A stretch of 64,000 nt of DNA. Source: Chachezhania antarctica. GTDB lineage: Bacteria; Pseudomonadota; Alphaproteobacteria; Rhodobacterales; Rhodobacteraceae. The notes under the pieces were generated by a model that was not told the DNA's origin, ran no database searches, and worked only from the letters and a program-made list of their open reading frames with translations. Position numbers and translations under genes: made by a program. Positions 25,822 through 33,015 of this stretch are shown here, one piece after another. The first letter of the stretch is position 1, and each line of letters starts with the position of its first letter. The stretch is taken from contig NZ_QZEX01000015.1 in NCBI RefSeq assembly GCF_003646465.1, positions 1 through 64,000 on the forward strand, given 5' to 3'.

Positions 25822-25835
25822 TTGACCTGAATCAA
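25822..25835 (+). promoter_or_regulatory. FNR/FnrL binding site
   Basis: TTGACCTGAATCAA matches the FNR consensus TTGAY-N4-ATCAA at every position. It is centred about 76 bases upstream of the DUF6455 start. In Rhodobacterales, FnrL at such sites controls low-oxygen genes. Confidence 0.7.
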
Positions 25836-25904
25836 AGTTAACCTTTGCGCGAGTCAATACACCCTCTTCATCGTCGCGCGCATTGCGCAGACCCGGAGGT
25901 GAAG

Positions 25905-26174
25905 ATGTCGAGCCAACCCAACCTGAAGCGCCATGCTTTCCTGTTCGACAGCATGGCCCAGTCCGTGGGGGTTGATCTTGAAAACTCCGTTCTGGATGGC
26001 ACGCTGGAAATGACCGAACTGGCCGAGGCCGTGCTGGCATGCACCGGCTGTTCCGATCCGGACCGATGCGATCACTGGCTCGACAGGAATGGAGCGGGAG
26101 CGCAGAAGCACACGCCGGACTTCTGCCGCAACCGCGCGCTGTTCGAAACGCTGATCAAGAACGATCCGATCTGA
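25905..26174 (+). CDS. DUF6455 family protein
   Basis: An 89-residue protein with four conserved cysteines, in the patterns ACTGCSDPDRCDHWL and DFCRNRALFE, typical of DUF6455. The cysteines could hold a metal or Fe-S cluster (inference). GGAGGTGAAG lies just before the ATG. A perfect FNR box upstream implies induction at low oxygen. Convergent with trmO-like; the 60 bases between hold an imperfect hairpin (26179-26211). Confidence 0.78.
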   Translation: MSSQPNLKRHAFLFDSMAQSVGVDLENSVLDGTLEMTELAEAVLACTGCSDPDRCDHWLDRNGAGAQKHTPDFCRNRALFETLIKNDPI

Positions 26175-26234
26175 CAGACCGGCGGGGCCATGCGCGCCGC
26201 GCCCCTGCCGGACATTGCCGAACCGCGAACCGTC

Positions 26235-26720
26235 CTACCCGCCGTCGGCCGCTTTCGGCGGCGCCTTCGGGGAGAACGCGCAGCGGTCGGGCTTGATATC
26301 GATGAGGGGCGTGCCGTCCAGGCAATCGAGCCCGCGCACGATGACCTCCGCGTCCTCGATCCTCACCAGTTTGACCAGTGACGTTCCGATCGGATTGGGC
26401 CGCACAGGCGATCTGAGCGCGAACGTCCCGGTCGTGGTCCCGTCGTCCCGCGGGCTCTGCGTGACCAGATCGCGCCGGCTGCGGTCAAGCCAGTAGAGAA
26501 CCTCGATCATCTCGTAACTGTCTAGCCCCGCCAGCGCGGGCTGCCAGACGGGATCGAGCACCAACCGGCATTCCGGACCGTCGATCCTGCCCTGCCGCGG
26601 GCAGGAATCACGGGTGGCGAACGGCGTGCGGATACGGCCGATGAAACGCAGCCACGCATCACCGGCCGGGGTGCATACCACCGCACGTTCACCTGTCCTT
26701 ATCGTGTCTTTGCTTACCAT
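26235..26720 (-). CDS. TrmO-like (TsaA/YaeB) SAM-dependent methyltransferase
   Basis: A 161-residue protein of the TrmO family, whose E. coli member N6-methylates t6A37 of tRNA using SAM. Signatures are FIGRIRTPFATRDSCPRQG near the start, YEMIEVLYWLDRS, ALRSPVRPNPIG and LDCLDGTPLIDIKPD. It has only the N-terminal catalytic domain and lacks the C-terminal domain of the E. coli protein. GGAG precedes the ATG at 26720. It is divergent from tupBCA with a 14-base palindrome between them. A different substrate linked to W/Mo metabolism is possible (inference). Confidence 0.8.
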   Translation of the reverse strand: MVSKDTIRTGERAVVCTPAGDAWLRFIGRIRTPFATRDSCPRQGRIDGPECRLVLDPVWQPALAGLDSYEMIEVLYWLDRSRRDLVTQSPRDDGTTTGTFALRSPVRPNPIGTSLVKLVRIEDAEVIVRGLDCLDGTPLIDIKPDRCAFSPKAPPKAADGG

Positions 26721-26734
26721 GAAGGCTCCAGAAT

Positions 26735-26748
26735 AAATCACATGATTT
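26735..26748. promoter_or_regulatory. Palindrome between trmO-like gene and tupB
   Basis: AAATCA-CA-TGATTT is a perfect inverted repeat in the divergent region. It differs from the ModE consensus and could be the operator of the HTH/PBP-like regulator encoded at 29214. Confidence 0.4.
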
Positions 26749-26865
26749 TGCAGGATAATGCTGAAAGAGAGTCCGGCGGCGTTACGCGGATGTTATCATT
26801 CCCCCTTGTCTAGCCTAACTTCGCCGCCCTATCCTCGACTGCAAGAATTCCGGGAGTGGGAAATT

Positions 26866-27573
26866 TTGCATAGTATCGGAGAGTCCATCGCTCTGGCCTT
26901 CCAGCTGGTCCTGACCGGCAGCGCCGATCTGATCGAGATCGTGGGATTGTCCCTTCAGGTCAGCCTCAGCGCAACGGGTTTCGCCCTTCTGATCGGCCTG
27001 CCGCTGGGCGCGCTGGTGGCGATCAGCCGGTTTCCCGGCCGCAACGTGGTGCTGGCGGTGATGAACGCCCTGATGGGCCTGCCGCCGGTGGTCGTCGGGC
27101 TGCTGGTCTACCTGCAACTGTCCCGCTCCGGCCCGCTGGGGTTTCTGGGGCTGCTCTATACGCCCACCGCGATGATCATCGCGCAGACGATCCTGATCGC
27201 GCCCATCGTCGCCGCCCTGTCGCGTCAGATCCTTGAAGACCTGCATTGCGAATATGCCGAACAGTTCCGTTCCCTCTGCCTCAACCCGTGGCAGAGCATG
27301 GAGGCGCTGCTGTGGGATGCCCGCTTTTCGCTGCTCACGGTCGCGCTGGCCGGGTTTGGCCGTGCGGTGGCCGAAGTGGGCGCGGTGATCATCGTCGGCG
27401 GCAATATCGACCACCTGACGCGGGTGATGACGACGTCCATCGCGCTCGAAACCTCGAAAGGCGATCTGGCGCTGGCGCTGGCCATCGGGATGGTGCTGCT
27501 GACGATCGCGCTGACGGTGAACGCGGCCGTGCAGATGATGCGCACCACGGCGGCACGGCAAGCCTATGTCTGA
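26866..27573 (+). CDS. tupB: Tungstate ABC transporter, permease
   Basis: Inner-membrane permease of a TupABC-type tungstate importer. There are about five or six helices and the characteristic binding-protein-dependent transport segment with LPPVVVGLLVYLQLSRSGPLG and EVGAVIIVGGNI. The start is uncertain: no ATG fits, and the TTG at 26866 (nine bases after GGAG) gives 235 residues, the normal TupB length. It overlaps tupC by eight bases. TupA type, as shown by the binding protein, favours tungstate over molybdate. Confidence 0.85.
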   Translation: MHSIGESIALAFQLVLTGSADLIEIVGLSLQVSLSATGFALLIGLPLGALVAISRFPGRNVVLAVMNALMGLPPVVVGLLVYLQLSRSGPLGFLGLLYTPTAMIIAQTILIAPIVAALSRQILEDLHCEYAEQFRSLCLNPWQSMEALLWDARFSLLTVALAGFGRAVAEVGAVIIVGGNIDHLTRVMTTSIALETSKGDLALALAIGMVLLTIALTVNAAVQMMRTTAARQAYV

Positions 27574-28321
27574 CATGACGATCACCGGCGCACCGCCCCG
27601 GATCGAGGAGGCGACGCAGGCCCCGATCCTGCAGCTTTCGGTCACCGACCTTTCCCTGCGCTTCGGCGAGGCGACTGTGCTGGACGGTCTTGATCTGACG
27701 CTGGGGCCTGTGGGCTGCACGATGATCATGGGCCCGAACGGCGCCGGCAAGAGCCTGCTTCTGAAGCTGCTTCACGGGTTGATCAAACCCACGTCGGGGC
27801 GGATCGACTGGAGCGGATACAGTGCCGCCGACGTCACCGCGCGGCAGGCGATGGTGTTCCAGAAACCGGTGCTTCTGCGCCGGTCGGTCGCTGCCAATCT
27901 CGATTTCGTTCTGCGGTCCCGCGGGAAGGACAGGGACCGCTGCCATGCGCTGCTGGACCATGTCGGGCTTACCCACAAGGCGGATCAGCCTGCGCGCCTG
28001 TTGTCTGGCGGAGAGGCGCAGCGGCTGGCGCTGGCCCGTGCGCTGGCGACCGATCCCGAGGTGCTGCTTCTGGACGAACCGACCGCCAGCCTAGATCCGG
28101 CATCGGTGCTGGCCATCGAACGGATCGTGTCGAGCGCTCGTGACCGCGGCGTGCGGATCGTCTTTGTCACGCACGATATCGGACAGGCCCGGCGCATGGC
28201 CGACGATGTCGTGTTCCTGCACCGCGGACGCGTGGCCGAACACGCCCCGGCCGCTGCATTCTTCCCCGAACCCCGCTGTCAGGCGGCCCGGGATTACCTG
28301 AACGGCAAGATCGTCGTGTAA
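27566..28321 (+). CDS. tupC: Tungstate ABC transporter, ATP-binding protein
   Basis: A 251-residue ATPase of the TupBC importer. Walker A GPNGAGKS is at 56-63, then the Q-loop (MVFQKPVLLRRSV), the signature LLSGGEAQRLALARAL, Walker B LLLDEPTASLDPAS and the switch histidine VTHDI. It lacks the C-terminal TOBE/Mop domain of ModC, consistent with the Tup group. Overlaps tupB by eight bases and precedes tupA by 26. Confidence 0.88.
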   Translation: MSDMTITGAPPRIEEATQAPILQLSVTDLSLRFGEATVLDGLDLTLGPVGCTMIMGPNGAGKSLLLKLLHGLIKPTSGRIDWSGYSAADVTARQAMVFQKPVLLRRSVAANLDFVLRSRGKDRDRCHALLDHVGLTHKADQPARLLSGGEAQRLALARALATDPEVLLLDEPTASLDPASVLAIERIVSSARDRGVRIVFVTHDIGQARRMADDVVFLHRGRVAEHAPAAAFFPEPRCQAARDYLNGKIVV

Positions 28322-28347
28322 CTACCACCTACCAGAGGACCCCCCAC

Positions 28348-29166
28348 ATGTTCCGAAAAATCCTTGGCGCGGCTGCCATCGCGGTGGCTGCGAACAGCCC
28401 CGTATTTGCCGAAGACGGCGCCATCATCGTGCAGTCGACCACCTCGACCGCCAATTCCGGGCTCTACGATCACATCCTGCCGATCTTCGAAGGCAAGACC
28501 GGCATCAAGGCCAACGTCGTGGCCGTGGGGACCGGGCAGGCGATCCGCAACGCGCAGAACTGCGATGGCGACGTGCTGCTGGTTCACGCCAAGCCGGCCG
28601 AGGAGAAGTTCGTCGCCGACGGTTACGGCACCGGCCGCACCGACCTGATGTACAACGACTTCATCATCGTCGGCCCGGCAGAGGATCCCGCCGGCGTGAC
28701 GGGCATGACCGATGCGCAGGCCGCGCTGAAGAAGATCGCCGGGGAAGGCGCGCTCTTCGCCTCGCGCGGGGACGATTCCGGGACGCACAAGAAGGAAGTG
28801 TCCCTGTGGAAGGACGCGGGCGTCGATCCGGATGCGGGCTCGGGCCAGTGGTACCGCGAGACCGGTTCGGGCATGGGCGCGACGTTGAATGCCGGGATCG
28901 GCATGGGCGCCTACGTGATGACCGACCGTGCGACATGGATCAGCTTCGCCAACAAGCAGGATTACGAAATCGCGGTGGAAGGGGACGAGGATCTCTTCAA
29001 TCAGTACGGCGTGATCCCCGTGAACCCCGACAAGTGCCCCAGCGTGAATGTCGAAGCGGCGAACGCGTTTTCCGGCTGGCTTTTGTCGCCGGAAGGGCAG
29101 GCGGCGATTGCCGAGTACAAGGTTGACGGGCAGCAACTGTTCTTCCCCAACGCGCCGTCCAACTGA
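28348..29166 (+). CDS. tupA: Tungstate-binding periplasmic protein
   Basis: A 272-residue binding protein with a Sec signal (MFRKILGAAAIAVAANSPVFA). The TTSTANSGLYDHILP motif near the mature N-terminus and SRGDDSGTHKKE in the middle are the oxyanion-binding motifs of TupA, which binds tungstate far better than molybdate. Third gene of tupBCA. Its presence 12 kb from a formate dehydrogenase with a cysteine-ligated active site makes a tungsten enzyme plausible. Confidence 0.92.
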   Translation: MFRKILGAAAIAVAANSPVFAEDGAIIVQSTTSTANSGLYDHILPIFEGKTGIKANVVAVGTGQAIRNAQNCDGDVLLVHAKPAEEKFVADGYGTGRTDLMYNDFIIVGPAEDPAGVTGMTDAQAALKKIAGEGALFASRGDDSGTHKKEVSLWKDAGVDPDAGSGQWYRETGSGMGATLNAGIGMGAYVMTDRATWISFANKQDYEIAVEGDEDLFNQYGVIPVNPDKCPSVNVEAANAFSGWLLSPEGQAAIAEYKVDGQQLFFPNAPSN

Positions 29167-29213
29167 TAGACCGTCGGGGCGGCGCATCCTGCCGCCCCGA
29201 TCCGACGGACAAG

Positions 29214-30098
29214 ATGACCGAGGCTGCAATCGTGGAACATCAGTACCTGACGGTCAAGGAACTGGCCGACCTGCTGCGCCTGAAGGAACGGAAGGTCTAC
29301 GATCTTGCCGCCTCGGGCGAGGTGCCGTGTTCCCGCGCGACCGGCAAGCTTTTGTTCCCCGCCGCCGACATCCAGGCCTGGATCGATGGCGCCAGTTCGG
29401 GCCGCCGGGCGGAAGCGCCTGACCGGCCCGCGATCGCGCTGGGAAGCCACGATCCGCTGCTCGACTGGGCGATCCGGCAATCGCGCTGCGGGTTGGCCAC
29501 GTTCTTCGACGGCTCGCTGGACGGGCTCGACCGGTTTGCGCGCGCCAAGGGCGTTGTCACGGGCCTGCATGTCCACGACCCCGAAAGCGGCGACTGGAAC
29601 GTGCCGGCGGCGACGCGGGTGGCCGGGCACGAGAACGCGGTTCTGATAGCCTTCGCCACGCGCAGCCGCGGGCTGGTCTGTGGAGACGATGTGGCACCGG
29701 AACGTCTTGCCGACCTAGCGGGCCTGCGCGTCGTCCCGCGCCAGACGGAATCCGGGACGGACGGGCTGTTCCGGCATCTGGCCGCGACCGAAGGGCTGGA
29801 TCTGGAGACTGTCGATTTCGCCGAAGTCGCCCGGACCGAGGACGAGGCCGTCGAATCCGTCCGCCGGGGCGAGGCGGACGTGGCGTTCGGGCTGGCCTCC
29901 GTCGCGCGCTCCTATGGCCTGCGCTTCGTGCCGGTGATCGAGGAAGAATTCGCGCTTCTGGTCGACCGCCGCGCGTGGTTCGAGCCGCCGATGCAGGCGC
30001 TCCTGGCCTTCTGCGCACAGCCCGAATTCCGGCGCCGCGCCGAAAGCTATGGCGGCTACGACATCGGAAACCTTGGCAAGGTGCTCTGGAACGCCTGA
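29214..30098 (+). CDS. One-component regulator: excisionase-type HTH plus periplasmic-binding-like domain
   Basis: A 294-residue protein. Residues 10-60 are an excisionase/MerR-like helix-turn-helix (YLTVKELADLLRLKERKVYDLAASGEVPCSRATGKLLF). Residues from about 75 on resemble a PBP-like domain (PF12727 type), with VPRQTESGTDGLFRHL reminiscent of the TSGT oxyanion motif in TupA. Such proteins probably sense molybdate or tungstate directly and control uptake or cofactor genes. It follows tupA by 47 bases. It is convergent with glycerate kinase (4-base gap). Confidence 0.82.
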   Translation: MTEAAIVEHQYLTVKELADLLRLKERKVYDLAASGEVPCSRATGKLLFPAADIQAWIDGASSGRRAEAPDRPAIALGSHDPLLDWAIRQSRCGLATFFDGSLDGLDRFARAKGVVTGLHVHDPESGDWNVPAATRVAGHENAVLIAFATRSRGLVCGDDVAPERLADLAGLRVVPRQTESGTDGLFRHLAATEGLDLETVDFAEVARTEDEAVESVRRGEADVAFGLASVARSYGLRFVPVIEEEFALLVDRRAWFEPPMQALLAFCAQPEFRRRAESYGGYDIGNLGKVLWNA

Positions 30099-30101
30099 AC
30101 G

Positions 30102-31391
30102 TCAGAGGATCAGGATCGCCCGGAAATCGTTGACGTTGGTCAGCGTCGGGCCGGTGATGACCTGATCGCCCAGCCGTTCGAAGAAGCTGTGCCCGTCATT
30201 GCGGATCAGGAAATCCTTCGCGGAAATCCCAATGGCCATGGCGCGCGCCAGCGTGTCGGGGCGGATGACGGCGCCGGCGATCTCTTCGATCCCGTCCACG
30301 CCATCGGTATCGCCCGCAATCGCATACACATCCGACAATCCGTTCAGCGCCACGGCCAGCGACAGCAGGAATTCCACGTTCCGCCCGCCGCGACCGTCGC
30401 CGCGCAGGGTGACGGTGGTCTCGCCTCCGGAGATCAGGACGCAGGGCTTCGCGAAGGGCTGACCGTGAGTGACGACCTGTGACGCGATGCCGGACATGAC
30501 GATGCCGACGTCGCTGGCCTCACCTTCGATGGAATCGCCCAGGATATGCGTGGCGTAGCCGGCCTGCGCCGCGACATTGGCGGCGGCTTCGAGCGATTGC
30601 TGGGGGGCTGCGATCATGTGGGTGGTGACAGTGGACAGGCGCGGATCGTCGGGCTTCACGCTTTCGCCTGCGCCGGTTTCAAGGATCTGGCGGGCGGCGG
30701 CAGGCAGGGTCAGGCCGTAACGGTCAACGATCTCCAGCGCGTCGGCGCAGGTCGTGGGGTCGCCGACGGAGGGCCCCGAGGCGATGTTGATCGGATCGTC
30801 GCCCGGCACGTCCGAGATCAGCAGGTTGACCAGCGTCGCCGGATGGCAGGCCGCGGCCAGACGCCCGCCCTTGATCGCCGACATGTGGCGGCGCAGGCAG
30901 TTCATTTCGTCTATCGTCGCCCCGCAGCGCAGCAGGTCGCGGTTGATCTGCTGCTTGTCTTCCAACGTCAGGTCATCGGCGGGCAGGGGCAGCAGCGCCG
31001 ATCCGCCGCCCGAGATCAGGCAGACGACCACGTCGTCCGGTCCCAGCCCTTCGACCAGCGCCAGCATCCGTTCGGCCGCATCACGGCCCGCCGCATCCGG
31101 CACCGGGTGGGCGGCTTCGACGATCTCGATCCCGTCGCAGTCAACGGCATATCCGTAGCGGGTGACAACAAGACCTTCGAGCGGACGCCCGTAATGCGCC
31201 TCTGCCGCCCGTGCCATCGCGGCCGAGGCCTTGCCGGCCCCGATCACCACAAGGCGTCCGGTGGCAGGATAGCGGGGCAGGTGGGGCGGGACGCAGATAT
31301 CGGGCTGCGCGGCGGATACGGCGGCGTCGAACATCGCGCGCAGCAGGCCGTCGGTGGTGGTCATCGCGGGGGTCGTCTTGCCGGTCGTCAT
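30102..31391 (-). CDS. gckA: Glycerate 2-kinase, MOFRL family (TtuD/GckA)
   Basis: A 429-residue glycerate kinase that phosphorylates D-glycerate to 2-phosphoglycerate with ATP, the serine-cycle route into PEP. Family motifs are VVIGAGKASAAMARA, CLISGGGSALLPLP, RRHMSAIKGGRLA, NLLISDVPGDDP and ISGGETTVTLRGDGRGGRNVEF with the MOFRL domain after it, then AGDTDGVDG. The start overlaps the folE2 stop by ATGA, which is an odd pairing but joins a C1-assimilation enzyme with a folate enzyme. Related proteins have been called hydroxypyruvate reductase (TtuD), but glycerate kinase is the better-supported reaction. Confidence 0.88.
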   Translation of the reverse strand: MTTGKTTPAMTTTDGLLRAMFDAAVSAAQPDICVPPHLPRYPATGRLVVIGAGKASAAMARAAEAHYGRPLEGLVVTRYGYAVDCDGIEIVEAAHPVPDAAGRDAAERMLALVEGLGPDDVVVCLISGGGSALLPLPADDLTLEDKQQINRDLLRCGATIDEMNCLRRHMSAIKGGRLAAACHPATLVNLLISDVPGDDPINIASGPSVGDPTTCADALEIVDRYGLTLPAAARQILETGAGESVKPDDPRLSTVTTHMIAAPQQSLEAAANVAAQAGYATHILGDSIEGEASDVGIVMSGIASQVVTHGQPFAKPCVLISGGETTVTLRGDGRGGRNVEFLLSLAVALNGLSDVYAIAGDTDGVDGIEEIAGAVIRPDTLARAMAIGISAKDFLIRNDGHSFFERLGDQVITGPTLTNVNDFRAILIL

Positions 31392-32476
31392 CGCAGTATT
31401 CGAAGATCCTGGAACAGGTGCGGATCGACCGATGTCTGGTCGAATGTGTTCCCGCGCGCGATCATCGCCACGGCATCGTGACTGTGCAGGCTTTCCTGGT
31501 GGCTGGCAACGATCCGGTAATCGGCGATGCGGTCATCCGCGCCGACCCTTTCTGCGAAAAGCCGGACGGCATCTTCGACGAAGATCGGGTTGGCGGCGTT
31601 GAGTTCGGCAAAGGCCTGTTCGTCTTCGCGCTTGACCATCACCTGGGTTTCGGTCGGGATCGCCGCGCGGCACAGATCGACGACATCCTCGAACCACAGG
31701 ATCCCGGCATCCGGCGCCGTGCACAGCGACAGCCGCGCGACCGAGCGCTGCGAATGCGGGGTCGCCAGCTGCCCGCGCGTGGCGCGTGCGTGTTCCGACA
31801 GTTCCAGCGAACAGGGGCAGGTCGAGGAATAGACGTAATCGAGATGCAGGATCTTCTGGCGAACGCCCTGCCGTTCCACGACCTCGAGCGTCGTGTTGTA
31901 GTACTGGTAGCCTTCCAGCCCCGATCGCAGGGACCTGACCTTCACGGGAAAGCGGAAGTTCATCGCGATCCGGGCGTCGCGGCTGCCATGGTCGGTCTGG
32001 TAGTCGTTCAGCACGTCTTCGATCACGTCGTAGCTGAAGGTATGCTCGGCCGCCCGGTAGAAGCTGCGCATGATCCGGGACATGTTTATGCCCTTGCTCT
32101 CGCCTTCAAGGCTGACGGTGCCGGTGACCGTTGTTTCGGAATTCAGCTCTCCCCCGTCGCGCAGACGGTAGCGGATCGGCAGCCGAAAGCCCGAGATACC
32201 GACATGCCGGATCAGGGAGTGCGCGCCCTTGATGTCGCTTGCGGGGCCGTTCTGCAGATCGGGGAGCGTCGCGACATAGGCGGGATCGGCCACGAAGCTT
32301 TTCGGATAGGTGCGCGACATCTCGGTCCGTGGTTCGGCCAGTGTCTTGATCACGTCGCGCAGATCGGCCAGGTCGGTTTCTTCCGCGCCGGCGGTCCACA
32401 TCTTCAGAAGCTCGGCGATCACCGTGGCCTGCGTGGGCTCCGACAGGTCGTCTGTCCGGGATACGGGCGTGTCCAT
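31388..32476 (-). CDS. folE2: GTP cyclohydrolase FolE2 (type IB)
   Basis: A 362-residue enzyme that makes 7,8-dihydroneopterin triphosphate from GTP, the first step of folate synthesis. Type IB enzymes use other metals and can replace zinc-dependent FolE. Signatures are ESKGINMSRIMRSFY near 126-140, the metal cysteine in SSTCPCSLELSEH at about 220 and SHQESLHSHDAVAMI near the C-terminus. The ATG was chosen as the first residue giving a normal length; a GTG at 32494 with GGGGA seven bases upstream is an alternative. A long leader of about 180 bases with a 13-bp stem-loop/operator precedes it. Overlaps gckA by four bases. Confidence 0.9.
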   Translation of the reverse strand: MDTPVSRTDDLSEPTQATVIAELLKMWTAGAEETDLADLRDVIKTLAEPRTEMSRTYPKSFVADPAYVATLPDLQNGPASDIKGAHSLIRHVGISGFRLPIRYRLRDGGELNSETTVTGTVSLEGESKGINMSRIMRSFYRAAEHTFSYDVIEDVLNDYQTDHGSRDARIAMNFRFPVKVRSLRSGLEGYQYYNTTLEVVERQGVRQKILHLDYVYSSTCPCSLELSEHARATRGQLATPHSQRSVARLSLCTAPDAGILWFEDVVDLCRAAIPTETQVMVKREDEQAFAELNAANPIFVEDAVRLFAERVGADDRIADYRIVASHQESLHSHDAVAMIARGNTFDQTSVDPHLFQDLRILR

Positions 32477-32654
32477 GACGAATCTGTGGTTCACAATGCG
32501 GTCCCCATTCTGAAGGGTGACAACGCTTGGCCAGGCCGCGACCGTTTCCGGTCGGCAGACCTTGCCGGATCCAGGATCTTGCGCATTCGGAACCTTTCCT
32601 TCGCCGCGGAAACCTTTGGCGGTTCCTGTCACGTGGACAGCGCGGCAGGTGCCG

Positions 32655-32691
32655 GCGCCTGTTCTTGGTGCTAGGTATACCAAGAACAGGC
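32655..32691. promoter_or_regulatory. Perfect 13-bp inverted repeat with GGTATACC core, upstream of folE2
   Basis: CGCCTGTTCTTGG (32655-32667) and CCAAGAACAGGCG (32679-32691) are perfect complements around an 11-base loop. The right edge contains AGGTATACCA, one base off the TGGTATACCA palindrome found at other promoters of this island. No T tract follows. It may be a protein operator, an RNA hairpin in the folE2 leader, or both. Confidence 0.55.
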
Positions 32692-32739
32692 GTCAGTCGA
32701 GTCCGAACTGAAGGAAATATTCAGAATGCTTGATATGGC

Positions 32740-32931
32740 CTATTCCGGCCCCTTGATCTTGCCTTCCACGACATGTTCCAGGTCAAGCTCACCGATCGTC
32801 AGCACGACCTTGACGGGGAAGGTCTTGCCCGCCGTATCGGCTTCGCGCATCGCTTCCTCGATGGCCTGCTGCGAGGTGACGCCCACCTGCTTCAGGAACT
32901 TGCGCATGCTCATGTTGAAATCTTCGCTCAT
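32740..32931 (-). CDS. Small DUF6494-type protein
   Basis: A 63-residue protein, MSEDFNMSMRKFLKQVGVTSQ and so on, resembling DUF6494 proteins (NED.FNxSxRKFLK.VG pattern). The function is unknown. GGAGACGGAG immediately precedes the ATG. An upstream in-frame start at 32976 lacks this site. It lies between folE2 and maeB, in the same orientation as both. Confidence 0.7.
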   Translation of the reverse strand: MSEDFNMSMRKFLKQVGVTSQQAIEEAMREADTAGKTFPVKVVLTIGELDLEHVVEGKIKGPE

Positions 32932-32983
32932 CTCCGTCTCCCGTGTTGGATCTGTGCCAAGGCTCACACCCGGCATGGGCGAA

Positions 32984-33009
32984 GGGCAAGGGTTTTCCTG
33001 CCCTTGCCC
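32984..33009 (-). terminator. Hairpin after maeB
   Basis: GGGCAAGGG (32984-32992) and CCCTTGCCC (33001-33009) form a 9-bp stem with an 8-base loop, just past the maeB stop on the minus strand. There is no clear T tract, so it is either a weak terminator or a transcript-stabilising hairpin. Confidence 0.4.
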
Positions 33010-33015
33010 CGGCTC

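Noticed and set aside
26179-26211. Imperfect hairpin between DUF6455 and the trmO-like gene as a terminator
   Set aside because: The 10-bp stem has a bulge and no T tract follows; noted but not called.
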